The notes under the pieces are model-generated. The model worked only from the letters and a program-made list of their open reading frames with translations, ran no database searches and had not been told where the DNA came from. Position numbers and translations under genes: made by a program. From contig OX411559.1 in the NCBI GenBank assembly GCA_948146395.1, positions 40,487,932-40,551,931 of the forward strand: 64,000 nt of DNA, in the 5' to 3' direction. Below, piece by piece: positions 24,229 through 34,995 of this stretch (its first letter is position 1; each line of letters opens with the position of its first letter). Source of the DNA: Fragum whitleyi (lineage: Eukaryota; Mollusca; Bivalvia; Cardiida; Cardiidae).

Positions 24229-24421
24229 GCCGCAGTCATAGCGTAGTTGGTAGCGCGTCGGACTGTCAATCTAGAGGTCCCGGGTTCGATCCCCGACGGC
24301 GGCACTCATTCTTTCCGACTATTTGTCTCTTACATTGTTAGGTGCTCCAGCCGCCGCGATTTAATTGAAAAATGTTGAAAGCGGCGTTAAACTCCATTCA
24401 ATCAATAGATCAATCAATCAA
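24229..24421 (+). mobile_element. SINE-A with 13-bp target-site duplication
   Basis: The tRNA-like head GCCGCAGTCATAGCGTAGTT, GGTAGCGCGTC (A box) with GTTCGATCCCCGACGGCGGC (B box) is followed by a body with GTTAGGTGCTCCAGCCGCCG, then GTTGAAAGCGGCGTTAAACT, CCATTC and an (AATC)n tail. TCGTTCAATTGGA occurs at 24216-24228 and again at 24422-24434. The head is tRNA-derived but is called a SINE, not a tRNA gene, because of the conserved tail and the duplication. Confidence 0.92.
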
Positions 24422-24511
24422 TCGTTCAATTGGACGAAATGAGCGATAATTTATCATTTTGAAATAATCTACCTCTTAATTTGTGTCTCATGGTATAGAT
24501 CCACAAGTTTA

Positions 24512-24577
24512 AGTGAGTGATCAAAGGTCAATATTGTCTATACCTGTATAGACAATATTGACCTTTGATCACTCACT
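24512..24577. repeat. perfect 32-bp-arm palindrome
   Basis: The arms 24512-24543 and 24546-24577 are exact reverse complements (left arm begins AGTGAGTGATCAAAGGTCAA) separated by only CT. It lies inside the M1 element, so it is either a tiny foldback insertion or a local inverted duplication. Confidence 0.95.
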
Positions 24578-24823
24578 CTTAATTGCCGAACTAAAAAATG
24601 AGACGCTTAAAAATAAAAATCAGCCAATTTAATCATGCAATTATTTGATTGACTGGATAGAAATATTGACCATTTTGAACAATTTCGAAGCGTTTTTGAA
24701 CTATTTTGGGGCGTTGAAGAGTAATTGGAGTGAGCATTTTTAAATGAATGATTGGAGCGCTGAGCAAGCGATTTTGAAAAGTTTTGACCGAGGCGAGTGT
24801 CATTTTCACGATGTGATTAACTG

Positions 24824-25362
24824 AAGCAAGGTGGTAGAAAGAGAGGTCTCTGGTTTGAAGCCGAATTGAGTCGTGAACGAGTAAGCGCAATACAATTATA
24901 AGTACCGATATATCTATAGGCACTTACTATAATAGGCCTATAGCTCTGACCTCTCGTTATATACTTGATTGAGCGATTGAATATGAAACTGGAAAAAGTG
25001 TAGAAAAAAGGACGATTTCAAAACTTGACTTTTTAACAAATTTGGTGCATATAAGATAACCAAAATATGCAGATACTTTCTGAAATTCTTTTTTAATACT
25101 TACCTCCTGGCTCGTTAGAAAATACACGTAAAAGAGAGCTAAAACCGTTTCTGTTCATCGAAAAATTGGTCGTCTTAAAAAATAATTTGACATTAAGTCA
25201 CCTTTTTCAAAAGACAATGCCTTCATTTATATAAACCCATCGTATATATCTCAAACAAAATATCATGACAAATTTGATATATCTCAACAAAAATCTCAAA
25301 ACAGATTGTATATGTCTTGATCGAGCTAACCGGGCTTTTAAGGATAGGGGTGTCACTCTCCA
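24824..25362. other. intergenic DNA, nothing recognised
   Basis: Apart from AT-rich runs, no repeat end or coding signal was identified. Confidence 0.5.
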
Positions 25363-25767
25363 AATACAGATAACAACATCGTGAAGTTGACATCAATCTC
25401 GATCACAAACCATACTAAATCATTCACTCAGCGCTCGATTCATTCATTCCTTAAACGGACCAAAACCCTTCAAAATCGCTCAAAAATCGTTAAAAAAAAC
25501 TCGTCATAATCGTTGATAATATTCAACATGTCATTCAAGGTTATCAAATTATTGCACTATTTGAATAGACCGAAAAAATACTTGAACAGTTAAATACTTT
25601 GATTTTTTTCTAAAGGGGGGGGGCATAAAATATCGCTAAATTTGTCCATTTGGACTAAATTATCGATATTGTTTTACGTCCCCTTAATTTCATTCCTCCC
25701 ACTCATTCAAAATTATACGGAAATCATTCCAAAACCATTCACCTTGTTTATTTCATGATTAACTGTA
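25363..25767 (-). mobile_element. M1 MITE, full-length inverted copy
   Basis: It starts AACATCGTGAAGTTGACATC and ends TTTATTTCATGATTAACTGT. The central palindrome is ATCGCTAAATTTGTCCATTT..GGACTAAATTATCGATAT, preceded by a G-run that replaces the usual GGGAGG. Confidence 0.8.
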
Positions 25768-26740
25768 TCAACTGTGATGCTGGTGAAAAATAATAATGTT
25801 CTTTAAAACAATTCCAACAGAAATCAACAGTAAATGTTGTCTCAAACAAATAACCAATTTTTTTGACACTGTTCAACCACCCTGGCTCACGTTTTCCAAT
25901 AATAATTCAGTAGAAAGCAGATAGTGTAGGCTAAGATCAGACTGCACGTCTGTGCGGACAGATCTTAGTTCACACAATCTGCATAAGATTTGTGTACAAA
26001 AGTAATTTGTCGTGACCAACATGAGAAGGATCAAGTTTATTGGTTTTTGTCCTGTTGTTGTTGTTGTTTAAAGCCCCCGTCTGTGCTCGTGAACATTTTC
26101 GAAACGCAAGACAATGATCTAAATCGACAAATAGACTTTTATTCTCAATGATAAGCTTGAATTTGTCATTCAATATTCGGCTATGCAATTGATTATGACG
26201 CAATTATCAAATTATAGAGCTAACTTGATGAATATTTATGACCCGCAAAATTTGAATAGAGCTCATTGCTGCTCCTTCGGGTGGGCGTAATACACGTGGC
26301 CTAAATCTCATTTACATAAATTACTTCAATCGGTAGATTATGCGTTTCCCGAAAAGGCCACCGATTGTCGATTGATTTGTATATTTATGTAACTCATCTT
26401 TCATAAGAATAAACCAAGAATAATCATTCAAAGAATGTTCACAGGATAGCGATTTTTTAACTCAAAATCGTCGTTGTTATTCAAAAACCTCGTAACTACA
26501 GCTTAAATCAAGCTGCAGTTACGAGGTTTGCAAATAACATCAACGAAATTCAGATGGTGCCTTTAAAGACGGGAAAGCTAAATGCATCTCACGTGAGGAT
26601 TATATTACTCTACCCGACAATATTTAACCTGTATGTCTCATCGATTTCGCTCTCTTTTGCAACCGGAGTCGCTTCGGTAAACAGCGTAACAGGAAATTTA
26701 TAAATATTCAGGTAAAATATTTACGTTTATATAACACACC
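25768..26740. other. intergenic DNA with two small hairpins
   Basis: Hairpins lie at about 25932-25970 (TAAGATCAGACTGCACG..TGCGGACAGATCTTA) and 26490-26527 (CCTCGTAACTACAGCTTAAA, TCAAGCTGCAGTTACGAGG). The second resembles the loops of the M3 and CTGGCAGGG MITEs. No gene was recognised. Confidence 0.5.
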
Positions 26741-27462
26741 GTACAACCGGTTGCGGCGATGACGGGTGAGAGTCAACGATGACAGCATCGGAACATTATG
26801 CCGATGAGACGGTAGGTCAAATAAATTTATTCGTGTAAATAAACGATTGAAGCTTTGGTACTCTAAAGCAGATAAATGATCGTGTAGGTGTTCAGCGCTT
26901 CTATAGAATAAATCTTTACTCATATCCCTCCCAATTAAGGCCACAATCATTGATTATTTCGGAGGTTTCCCATGAAAAGTTATGAAATTAGACTTTATGC
27001 TCTCATATTTCGCCTATCTCTCAATAAATGCTATTTCAACTTGTACACACCTGAAGTCTAATCATCCGCCGATATTTCTTCCAAATTTGAAGCCATAATT
27101 CAAAAAAATAAGCACACAGCGGCTCCCCAAAGACGACATGTAGTAAGAAAAATGTTGCCTCTGTAGACAGCGTGAATTTCACGGGGTTCACATAGATGAC
27201 AGAACTGAATAATTTGTGATTGCCGATGTCGACAGAACCATATTCAGATTATGCATAAAAATGATCATTTTTGGTGTTGTATTTTTCAATAAGACACCAA
27301 AATAATTAAAATCGACATACATGCTGACATTCATGTCCACTATTTTGCAAATGACGTGTCATATCGAAAAATAATTCAAGGGATTTAATGTAGGATTTCA
27401 AATACTCACAAACATAGAAAAAACAGTTGTGATCAGACTGAATATCTCGTATACGTTTTTAG
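26741..27462 (-). repeat. left arm, outer segment of the inverted repeat
   Basis: This is the reverse complement of 36088-36810 with few differences. Examples are TGACAGAACTGAATAATTTG and CTGACATTCATGTCCACTAT against their complements in the right arm. An 80-codon minus-strand frame (26708-26950, MIVALIGRDMSKDLFYRS..) reappears on the plus strand at 36595-36852 because of the repeat. Confidence 0.9.
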
Positions 27463-28212
27463 CTCCACTGGCTGAAAGCCACTGGGGCTATTGTCATGGT
27501 GTTGTGTCCGTCGTGCGTGCGTGCGTGCGTCCGGTCGTAAACTTTTCTTTAAAAAACTTCTCCTCAGAAACTACTGGATGAATTTCAACCAAACTTCACA
27601 GGAATGATCCTTGGGTGACCCTCTTTCAAAGATGTTCAAGAAATTTTGATCCAATGAAAAACATGGATAAAATGGGCGTGACTAATTTCCAAATATGGTA
27701 AAAAGTGAGTTTTCTCAGATTCTAATCAATGGATACCAATTAAATTTTACATGAATGATCCTTGGGTGACCCTTTATCAGTCTACAAAAAATCATTGTGA
27801 TCAGATGGAAAATCTGCATTTTATGGGCGGAGGTCATTTCTCTACATGTTATATAGTGGAAACTTTGAAAATCAGAATGTAATTGATGGATATCAACCAA
27901 ATTTCATTGGAATGATCCTTGAGTGACGCTTTATCGGTCTACAAAAAATCATTGTGATCGGATTGAAAATATGCATTTTATGGGCTGAGGTCAATTCTCT
28001 ATATGTTATATAGTGGAAACTTAGAAAATCATTTTCTCAGAATGTAACTGATGGATATCAACCAAATTTCACTGGAATAATCCTTGAGTGACCCTTTATC
28101 GGTCTGCAAAAAATTATTTTGATTGAATGAAAAATATGTATTTTATGGGCGGATGTCATTTCTCAATATGTTAAATAGTGGAAACTATGAAAATCATTTT
28201 CTCAGAATGTAA
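27463..28212 (-). repeat. dispersed tandem repeat, left part (AGCTCCACTGGCTGAAAG end)
   Basis: Read on the minus strand the end is CCAGTGGCTTTCAGCCACTG, GAGCTAA: a hairpin followed by CTAA, as in Helitron 3' ends (tentative). After it come (GTGC)n and ~170-bp units with CCTTGGGTGACCCTTTATC, CAAAAAATCATTGTGATC and ACTGATGGATATCAACCAAA. The repeat resumes after the LINE at 32583-32845. Confidence 0.75.
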
Positions 28213-28485
28213 TAATAATAATAATAATAATAAAATCTTTATTTCATGAAGGTAGAACATTAAGACATATTTCAAATGCATAATATGAAAGTAGTCTTTT
28301 TTACAGTGTTGCCTTCAATATAAATGACGTATGATTCAAATGATAATGATAGAATGATATAAACATGCTTGCAAAATTGAAAACAAGATCAGAATAAAAG
28401 AATCTTCGGACAGATACATTCAGTATGTTAAGCGTTTAGTTTATTTCTATCGGGACTTCAGAATTGTTTTAAAAGCAAGTGATTT

Positions 28486-29534
28486 TTAAATTGGCTTTTT
28501 AAAACGCGATAAAGATAATGCATCTTTAATGGTAATAGGGATTTCGTTCCATACATTCATGCTATAGTATGAAAATGAGTTTTTCTTATACAAAGTATTG
28601 TATTTCGAGTTAGTTATATCTTTGTGAGCAAATGACCTTAAACTGTAGCTCCTATTATTACAGAAAGAAATAATGTCTGTCATATAACTTGGTAATAGGT
28701 TATAACGACATTTGAATATCAAAACACCAGTATGATAATTACACCTATTATCGAATGTCAACCAATTAAGTGTTCGAAAAAGATCTTTTGACGGTGTTCT
28801 AGTTGAAGCACCTAGTATAACTCGGGCTGCTCTTTTCTGAAGTATAGATAGTTTAGACGTTCTGTATTTAGCACTTTTCCACCAAACTGTACAACAATAG
28901 TCAAATATAGGTAATATATAAGAATTGTAAAATAATTGTTTCATTTCAAATGTGAGATAATTCGTGATTCTTTTGAGCAAAGTAATCTTACTGTTTATTT
29001 TTATAACAGTTTTGTCAATGTGCGTATTCCAAGCCAAGTATTTGTCGACATGTACCCCTAAGATCTTATGGGATTCAACGACTTCAATACATCTGTCGTT
29101 TATTTTCAAATCTAGGCCTATCTCTGTAACTTTATGCTTTGTTCCTATAAGCATACATTTAGTTTTATTTGGATTAACAAGCATATTATTTTTAGAACAC
29201 CACTTTAGTATAGAATTTAAACTCGTTTGTAGGTTAGCTTGAATTTCATTCAAGTTGTTACCGGATTTATATAACGTGGAATCGTCTTCATATAGATCTA
29301 TATTGGACCTACCAACATGCAAACTTATGTCATTTATGTAAATTAAAAACAGGAGAGGCCCTAAAATAGAGCCTTGTGGGACACCGCTTAATGTTGTTTG
29401 CGGAGAAGAGTAGGTTTCCCCATATCTTATAAATTGTATCCTGTTAGATAAGTAGGATTTAAATAGAGCTAAGGATTTATTTGAGAAATTATGTAGTTTG
29501 AGCTTATGTAATACAAGAGCCGTCAGAGACGGAT
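28486..29534 (-). pseudogene. LINE reverse transcriptase, C-terminal part
   Basis: This is the RT palm and thumb of the LINE. GVPQGSILGPLLFLIYIND is followed about 12 residues later by YEDD (genomic 29281-29292), where this family usually has Y/FADD. Both aspartates remain, but the alanine is glutamate. Downstream motifs are KTKCMLIGTK, HKILGVHVDKYLAWNTHI and ILQKRAARVILGAS, ending ..SRFKKPI and a stop at 28486. The first ~22 codons of the longer open frame (to 29601) come from the inserted element, not RT. Confidence 0.85.
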
Positions 29535-29536
29535 TA

Positions 29537-30869
29537 TGCTCCCCGAATAAGGCATTGTCACAAAAACAAGATCCATGTTGGACATGGACATCCCCCACCA
29601 CAAAAGCTTGATAGTAAACTGGCGCCTAATAGATAAAAGATTCTTTTGTACTGTCAGAGATTTACCTCCTATTAAATCTAAGTATTAAAAATAACAAAGG
29701 GCAATAACTCCAAAATTATTCAAGCAAGAGTTATAGTTCTGGTGTATTGCACTTCTCCTCCATAAGATCAATCCACCCATAAAGTTTCAAGTTGATAGCT
29801 ATTATACTTTAGGAGATATGCTCCAGACAAAATCTAAGTATCAAAAATAACAACGGGAAATAACTCCAAAATTATGCAAGTAAGAGTTATAGTTCTGGTG
29901 CACTTCACTTCTCCTCCATGAGATCTATCCACCCATAAAGTTTCAAGTTGATAGCTATTATACTTTAGGAGATATGCTCCAGATATAACCTAAGTATAAA
30001 AAATGACAAAGGGCAGTAACTCCAAAATTATGCAAGCAAGAGTTGTAGTCCTTGTGCATAGCACTTCTCCTCCACAAGATCTATCCACCCTTAAAGTATC
30101 AAGTTGCTAGCTATTATACTTTAGGAGATATGCTCCAGACAAAATCTTAGTATCAAAAATAACAAAGGGCAATAACTCCAAAATTATGCAAGCAAGAGTT
30201 GTAGTTCTTGTGCACTGCACTACTCCTCAATAAGATCTATCCACCCATAAAGTTTCAAGTTGATAGCTATTATACTTTAGGAGATATGCTCTGTGGGCAG
30301 ATTTCAAAGACTCAAATAAGCTGTTATCTTATACAGCTAACATAAAGGTAACAAACATTAAACCCCCTTTTTGCATGACATATTCTAAGACACAAATTTC
30401 AAATAGTTTAGGGTAAAGGGCATCTGATTTGCTTCTCAAATGTGAAATTTCATCAAATTCTGAGCATAAGACTAGGAGAAATGAAAGAATAACTGTATTT
30501 TACGCGCGAACGTAAAGGTAACAAACATTAAGCCCCCTTTTTCCATGATATATTTTTTTTTACGTTAATTTCAAATTGTTTATAGTAAAGGGCATCTGAT
30601 TTGCTACTCAAATATGAAATTTCACTAAATTCTGACTGTTAGACTAGGAGAAATTTGGGAAAAACTGTTTTTGACCCTAAGTCCCCTTTTCCCGTGACGA
30701 GGCCTCAAATTCAAAAACCATTACAGATGCATCATCCCTATATCATAGGGAGTTCACATGGTAAGTTTCATTCAATTTGGCCTAGGGGTTATGGAGAAAT
30801 AGGTGGGGACGGACGGACGGACGGACGGACAGACAAAGCGGCGGCTATATGCTCTCCCTTCGGGGAGCA
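29537..30869. mobile_element. TA-flanked element with TATGCTCCCCGAA ends, inserted in the LINE RT
   Basis: The ends are TATGCTCCCCGAA (29535-29547) and TTCGGGGAGCATA (30859-30871), with TA on both sides. Removing it joins the RT frame exactly after motif A (..FDLVDHTI) to the next block, with no lost codon. The interior holds four ~157-bp tandem units (29690-30300, GGAGATATGCTCCAGACAAA, CAATAACTCCAAAATTATGC) and a (GGAC)n tract near 30805. There is no transposase, so it is non-autonomous. Confidence 0.9.
29690..30300. repeat. ~157-bp tandem repeat, 4 units
   Basis: The phrase GATAGCTATTATACTTTAGG recurs near 29797, 29952, 30111 and 30266. The units are close in sequence and belong to the TA-flanked element. 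Confidence 0.9.
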
Positions 30870-31277
30870 TAAAAATTGTATGATCTACCAAATCGAAAGC
30901 TTTTTTAAGATCGATGAAAACTGAACCGATTATCTTTCCTGAATCAATTTCTTTTGACCATTCATCTATTAAACGAATAAGGGCTGTTTGACAAGAATGG
31001 TTGCCCTTAAAACCTGATTGATGCTTAACAAGTATATCGTTTTTGTCAAGGAATGAAAATAATTGCTTATATAAATGACGTTCAAAATTTTTTGAGAATT
31101 GGCAATACTGTTATTTATTATAGAAGTTATTGGTAAAAGTATATGGTCTCCACACAGTTTCAAGACTTTGGCACTAATTCCGTCAATTCCAGAAGATTTA
31201 TTGGTATCAAGTTTACTTATTATTTGACTTACCTCTAAAGGCGTGATGTACTCAATGCCAAACACTTGTTCTTTCAA
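30870..31277 (-). pseudogene. LINE reverse transcriptase, N-terminal part
   Basis: The minus-strand text gives ITPLEVSQIISKLDTNKSSG, IDGISAKVLKLC and ITSIINNSI, then in another frame SVFIDLKKAFDLVDHT (motif A, about 30870-30920). At least one deletion with a frame change lies between ..NNSIANSQ and the next block, so this part cannot be translated through. Confidence 0.8.
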
Positions 31278-31466
31278 TTTGTTATTTAAATATGTGTGCA
31301 GTGCAAGTAAGAAAACGAATTTTCTTCGAATTTCGACTTTTTTACAATATTTGCTATATTGATGAAATGGTCATTAAAACGGTTTAAAATATTGAGTGTT
31401 CCATCAACAATTTCTCCATCGAATAACATTATCGTAGGTAGAAATGAAGAACTATTATCTAAATTG

Positions 31467-32582
31467 TCATTGTTTTTTTATCTTTCTCAGATTTTTCCAT
31501 AGATCTTTACTTCTGGTGCCTTTATTTATTTCGACATTGTAGTAATCTTTTTTGTTTTTACGTATAAGACGTACTTCTTTATTTCTCATGCGTTTGTAGT
31601 TACCCCAATCTTTTAATTTATGAAAGCGATCCCGTTCATACATAGCCTTTTTTACTTCAGTGTTAATCCACTTAGGGAGATAATTGCTTTTTATACGTTT
31701 ACATTTCATCGGTGCATGCTTCGATAAAACCTTGTAAATAATGTTGTAAAACATCGAAAGAGCTTGTTCTGGGTTGTGTTCAGTTTCAATTAAATGAATT
31801 TGCGCTAAATTTAAATCATTCTGAAACTCTGATTCTTTAAATGTTTTAAAACTTCTGTACGTCATAAACGAATGACAATTATCATTTAAAGTTTTATTTT
31901 TAATTTTACGTGTCATACAAATTGGAAAATGATCACTAAGTGAAAGAGGCGAAACAAAAACTTCGCTTACTCTATCAGTTCGATTTATATATACATGATC
32001 TATGATGGTAGAAGAAGTTTTGCATATTCGAGTTGGTTCATTGATAATTTGTGAAAGTCCGTACTTTAGAGTAAATTTTGACCACGACTGACACTCAAAC
32101 TTTTTCGTATTTGGAAAGAAATTGAAGTTTAAATCGCCAATTATATGATATTCAATGCTTTCCTCATCTGCCTTTTTTACTTGTACATCAAATGAGGTTA
32201 TCCATTCTTTATTAGAATGTGGTGGCCGATAAACAAAACACAATAGAAAAGACTTCGAATTTTTGTGACATATTTCTATCCATATAGCCTCTACGTCATC
32301 TGATTCTAAATCTAATCTGCGCTTGAATGGTACGTGATTTTTTATATAAACTAAAATTCCTCCTCCTTTTTTACGCTTCCTATCTTTTCTAATATATGTA
32401 AAATTTGGAATGTAAAGGTTAAATTCGTTCAAAGAATCACTCAAAAAAGTTTCGCAGCATCCAAAAATATCAATATTATTGGAAGAAATTATGAAATTGA
32501 TCTCATCAAATTTAGGAGTAAGGTGTTGAACATTGAGATGGACTATGTGTAAACCTCTTGCTTGAAATTTTATATTTTATTT
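31467..32582 (-). pseudogene. LINE AP-endonuclease domain
   Basis: The open frame has the exonuclease-endonuclease-phosphatase motifs in order: HIVHLNVQHL and CCETFLSDSLNEF at the start, GGGILVYIK, FVYRPPHSN, IIGDLNFNFF and SLSDHFPICM. The frame is open from about 32565 and no ATG is needed, because the element is 5'-truncated just before this domain. It ends with an early stop at 31467 next to an A-run, a probable frameshift. A longer version of the linker continues in another frame. Confidence 0.85.
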
Positions 32583-32845
32583 TGTAACTGATGGATATCA
32601 ATCAAACATTTATGGTATGATCTTTGGGTGACCCATTATCATGCAGCCAAAAATTATTTTGATTTGAGGAAAAATATGTCTTTTAAGAGTGGAGGTCATT
32701 TCTCTATTTGTTATATAGTTGAAACTTTGAAAATCATTTTCAACATCAGTAAACCGCAAATATCTAAAAATCTAGTCAAAACATTTATTTGTTTTTACAA
32801 GAATTTCAAGCCTGTGGAGCGACACAAGCCATTCATGGCTTTCTA
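32583..32845 (+). repeat. dispersed tandem repeat, right remnant
   Basis: This is the continuation of the 27463-28212 repeat past the LINE: TGTAACTGATGGATATCAAT, CTTTGGGTGACCCATTATC, GGAGGTCATTTCTCTATTTG. Confidence 0.75.
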
Positions 32846-32858
32846 GTTTACTTGTAAT

Positions 32859-33538
32859 CAGGGTCCAAAGAATTCAGAAAAGGGCACTCGTCCTGCAGGG
32901 CAAGTGACTTGAAAAAGTAACTCGCCCTGGTTTGATTGTCACTCGCCCTTCAATAGGCCTAGGGATCGTTAAAGACCATGTTTTGTACATGGAAACGTAA
33001 TTTTGAAGTGCAGACGAAACGAAAGTACAAATTTTACGACATTCAAAAACATTAGATTCCGGGCGATAAATACCGGTAAAAACATCGGGACAAGTAAAAT
33101 CATTTTATCATTTGCAAACATACAATACCATGGATTTTCAGGTAAATTTCAATGATTGTGTCTATTAGCGACAAAAGAAGTAGTAGATATGAACAAAACA
33201 GGGGAAAATTTTCGATGCTTTCCTTGATCGTGAGATCGATTTGTTTTTACGAAGTTCGGGTACCGGGTTATATCATTCGAAAACCGGAAGTTTTATTATT
33301 AGAAATCAAAGTACATGACTGTTTCCAGTTCAAGGTGCTGCGAACTTCTATCACCGTCAACTTTTTTGAAGCGTCTTTTTTGTATTTTTCCAATTTTATC
33401 CTGACACTAGACATAATGATTAAATGCCATTCGTTCTTCACTCGTCCGGGAGGACGACAGCCTTTGAATTTCCACTCGTCCTCCTGGAATTCTTACTCGT
33501 AAATACGAGCGGACGCGGAGTGGATTCTTTGGACCCTG
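32859..33538. mobile_element. 680-bp MITE with CAGGGTCCAAAGAATTC ends and TAAT duplication
   Basis: The left end CAGGGTCCAAAGAATTC and the right end GGATTCTTTGGACCCTG are inverted repeats. TAAT occurs directly outside at 32855-32858 and 33539-33542. Removing the element rebuilds TTTACTTGTAATTCAAG, which matches TTTACTTGTAATTCCAT of the intact right arm. Subterminal ACTCGTCC/ACTCGCCC words are present. No transposase was identified. Confidence 0.92.
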
Positions 33539-33633
33539 TAATTCAAGTGACTTAGTATACATTCGACGAGTCAAAAAAGCATTTATATTGGAAAACATAG
33601 GAAATTACATCATGAAGATATATAAGACAAGAG

Positions 33634-34617
33634 GGCCATTGGTCCTTAAGCGCTCACCTGAGGCATAAAGTTTACAAAGGAAGCAAAGTGCCAACACTAC
33701 TTATTTGAAATTCATTACTGGCTTAACAAAAGTCACAGATATCAAGATGACATACATTTGAGACAAAAAAACTGCCCCTAGAGTGCACACAAAGTTTTTA
33801 TAGAATTTGACCCCTTGACCACATTTTGATCAGACTTGACCGAATTTTGATCTTGACCGAGATTTAATGGTGACAAACATTCTGACCAAGTTTCAAGACA
33901 TTTGGGCCAAACATGTGGCCTCTAAAGTGCACACAAGGTCTTTCTAAAAAATTGACCCATTGACCCCATTTTTGACCCCACTTGACCCAATTTCGAACTT
34001 GACCCAGATTTGATGGAGACAAACATTCTGACCAAGTTTCAAGACATTTGGGCCAAAAATGTGGCCTCTATAGTGCACACAAGGTTTTTCTAAAATTTGA
34101 TCCCTTGACTCCATTTTTGACCCAACTTGACCCAATTTCGAACTTGCCCGAGATTTAATGGTGACAAACATTCTGACTAAGTTTCAAGACATTTGGGCCA
34201 AAAATGTGGTCTCAAGAGTGCACACAAGGTTTTTCTAAAAATTTGACCCCTTGACCCCATTTTTGACCCAACTTGACCCAATTTCAAACTTGACCGAGAT
34301 TTAATAGTGACCAACAATCTGACCAAGTTTCAAGACATTTGGGCCAAAAATGTTGCCCCTAGAGTGCACACAAGGTTTTTCTAAAAATTTACCCCTTGAC
34401 CCCATTTTTGACCCCACTTGACCCAATTTCGAACTTGACCGAGATTTGATGGAGACAAACATTCTGACCAAGTTTCAAGACATTAGGGCCAAGAATGTTG
34501 CCTCTAGAGTGCACACAAGGTATAGTTTGACGACGGACGACGGATGACAGACGATGGACGACGGACAGCAGCCCATCACAATAGCTCATCTTGAGCACGT
34601 CGTGCTCAGGTGAGCTA
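33634..34617 (+). mobile_element. dispersed repeat with a ~150-bp tandem core, ending CTCAGGTGAGCTAA
   Basis: It starts AGGGCCATTGGTCCTTAAGC. About five diverged units repeat TTTGACCCCTTGACCCCATT, TTCTGACCAAGTTTCAAGAC, ATTTGGGCCAAAAATGT and GAGTGCACACAAGG. After a GACGGACGACGG tract it ends GAGCACGTCGTGCTCAGGTG, AGCTAAAA. The hairpin plus CTAA resembles Helitron 3' ends (tentative). It is inserted in the left arm of the large inverted repeat. Confidence 0.75.
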
Positions 34618-34803
34618 AAAAGGTGAGAGGGAGATTCGATCTTCGGACCTTGCACTGCGAGTCTCTGACCTTATGCATATATCTCATTCTATTCTGTCAT
34701 CACGATTTGGTATATATTGTTACTTGAATGTAATGTTTGCTCATTGTTTATCCATATAAGGAAGTTGGTTTCGAATACTTAAAAAGGTAAGCAGGAATAT
34801 TAA
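34618..34803 (+). repeat. left arm, inner segment of the inverted repeat
   Basis: It is complementary to 35609-35797: GGTGAGAGGGAGATTCGATC, TTGAATGTAATGTTTGC, GTTTCGAATACTTAAAAAGG against the right arm. The GGGAGATTCGATCTTCGGAC part has a B-box-like look. Confidence 0.88.
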
Positions 34804-34995
34804 TAGATTGATTGAATGGAGTTTAACACCGATTTCAATATTTTTGCAGTTATATCGCGGCGGCTGGAGCACCTAACAATGGATTCCTGGTATTTCTCTT
34901 ACCAGTACAACCATCACATCCTTTCCTAGCCTCCAGCTGCTTTTTCACATAGGTTAACGATTATCAACCCATTGGTGAGAGACCGATAACTTTCA
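34800..34995 (-). mobile_element. SINE-A, truncated, in the loop
   Basis: Reverse orientation: TTGAATGGAGTTTAACACCG, TTATATCGCGGCGGCTGGAG, GGATTCCTGGTATTTCTC, TTTCCTAGCCTCCAGCTGC, ATTGGTGAGAGACC. The tRNA-like head is missing. Confidence 0.75.

Larger units (their letters stand above)
24091..24823 (+). mobile_element. M1 MITE interrupted by a SINE and a perfect palindrome
   Basis: It begins TACAGTTAGGAACATCGTGA and ends TGTCATTTTCACGATGTGAT, TAACTG. SINE-A (24229-24421) sits inside its central palindrome, and a 66-bp perfect palindrome (24512-24577) sits in its right half. Removing the SINE and one target copy rebuilds the palindrome core AATTTCGTTCAATTGGACGA. It lies 8 bp after the GGCCTG transposon. 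Confidence 0.85.
28213..32582 (-). mobile_element. 5'-truncated non-LTR retrotransposon (APE-type LINE), dead
   Basis: On the minus strand the order is endonuclease (32582-31467), linker, reverse transcriptase (31277-28486), then AAATAAAGATTTTATTATTA with a (TTA)n tail at 28211-28232. It is flanked by TGTAA at 28208-28212 and 32583-32587, and sibling units of the host repeat show the uninterrupted AATGTAACTGATGG. Frameshifts, an internal deletion and a nested insertion (29537-30869) make it inactive. The style of endonuclease and RT fits the Jockey/CR1/L2 group. The clade is not resolved. Confidence 0.88.

Noticed and set aside
24229..24303. Possible functional tRNA gene
   Set aside because: It has A and B boxes and a closing stem, but is followed by the conserved SINE-A body, an AATC tail and a 13-bp target-site duplication. 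The similar tRNA-like heads at 8000-8080, 58475, 61580 and 62395 are rejected for the same reason.
26708..26950. 80-codon protein duplicated at 36595-36852 (MIVALIGRDMSKDLF..)
   Set aside because: The duplication is explained by the inverted-repeat arms. The C-terminal parts differ, and no domain or splice context supports a gene.
31467..32444. Host endonuclease gene
   Set aside because: APE-type motifs with an RT downstream on the same strand, a TTA tail and TGTAA target duplications identify a LINE, not a host gene.
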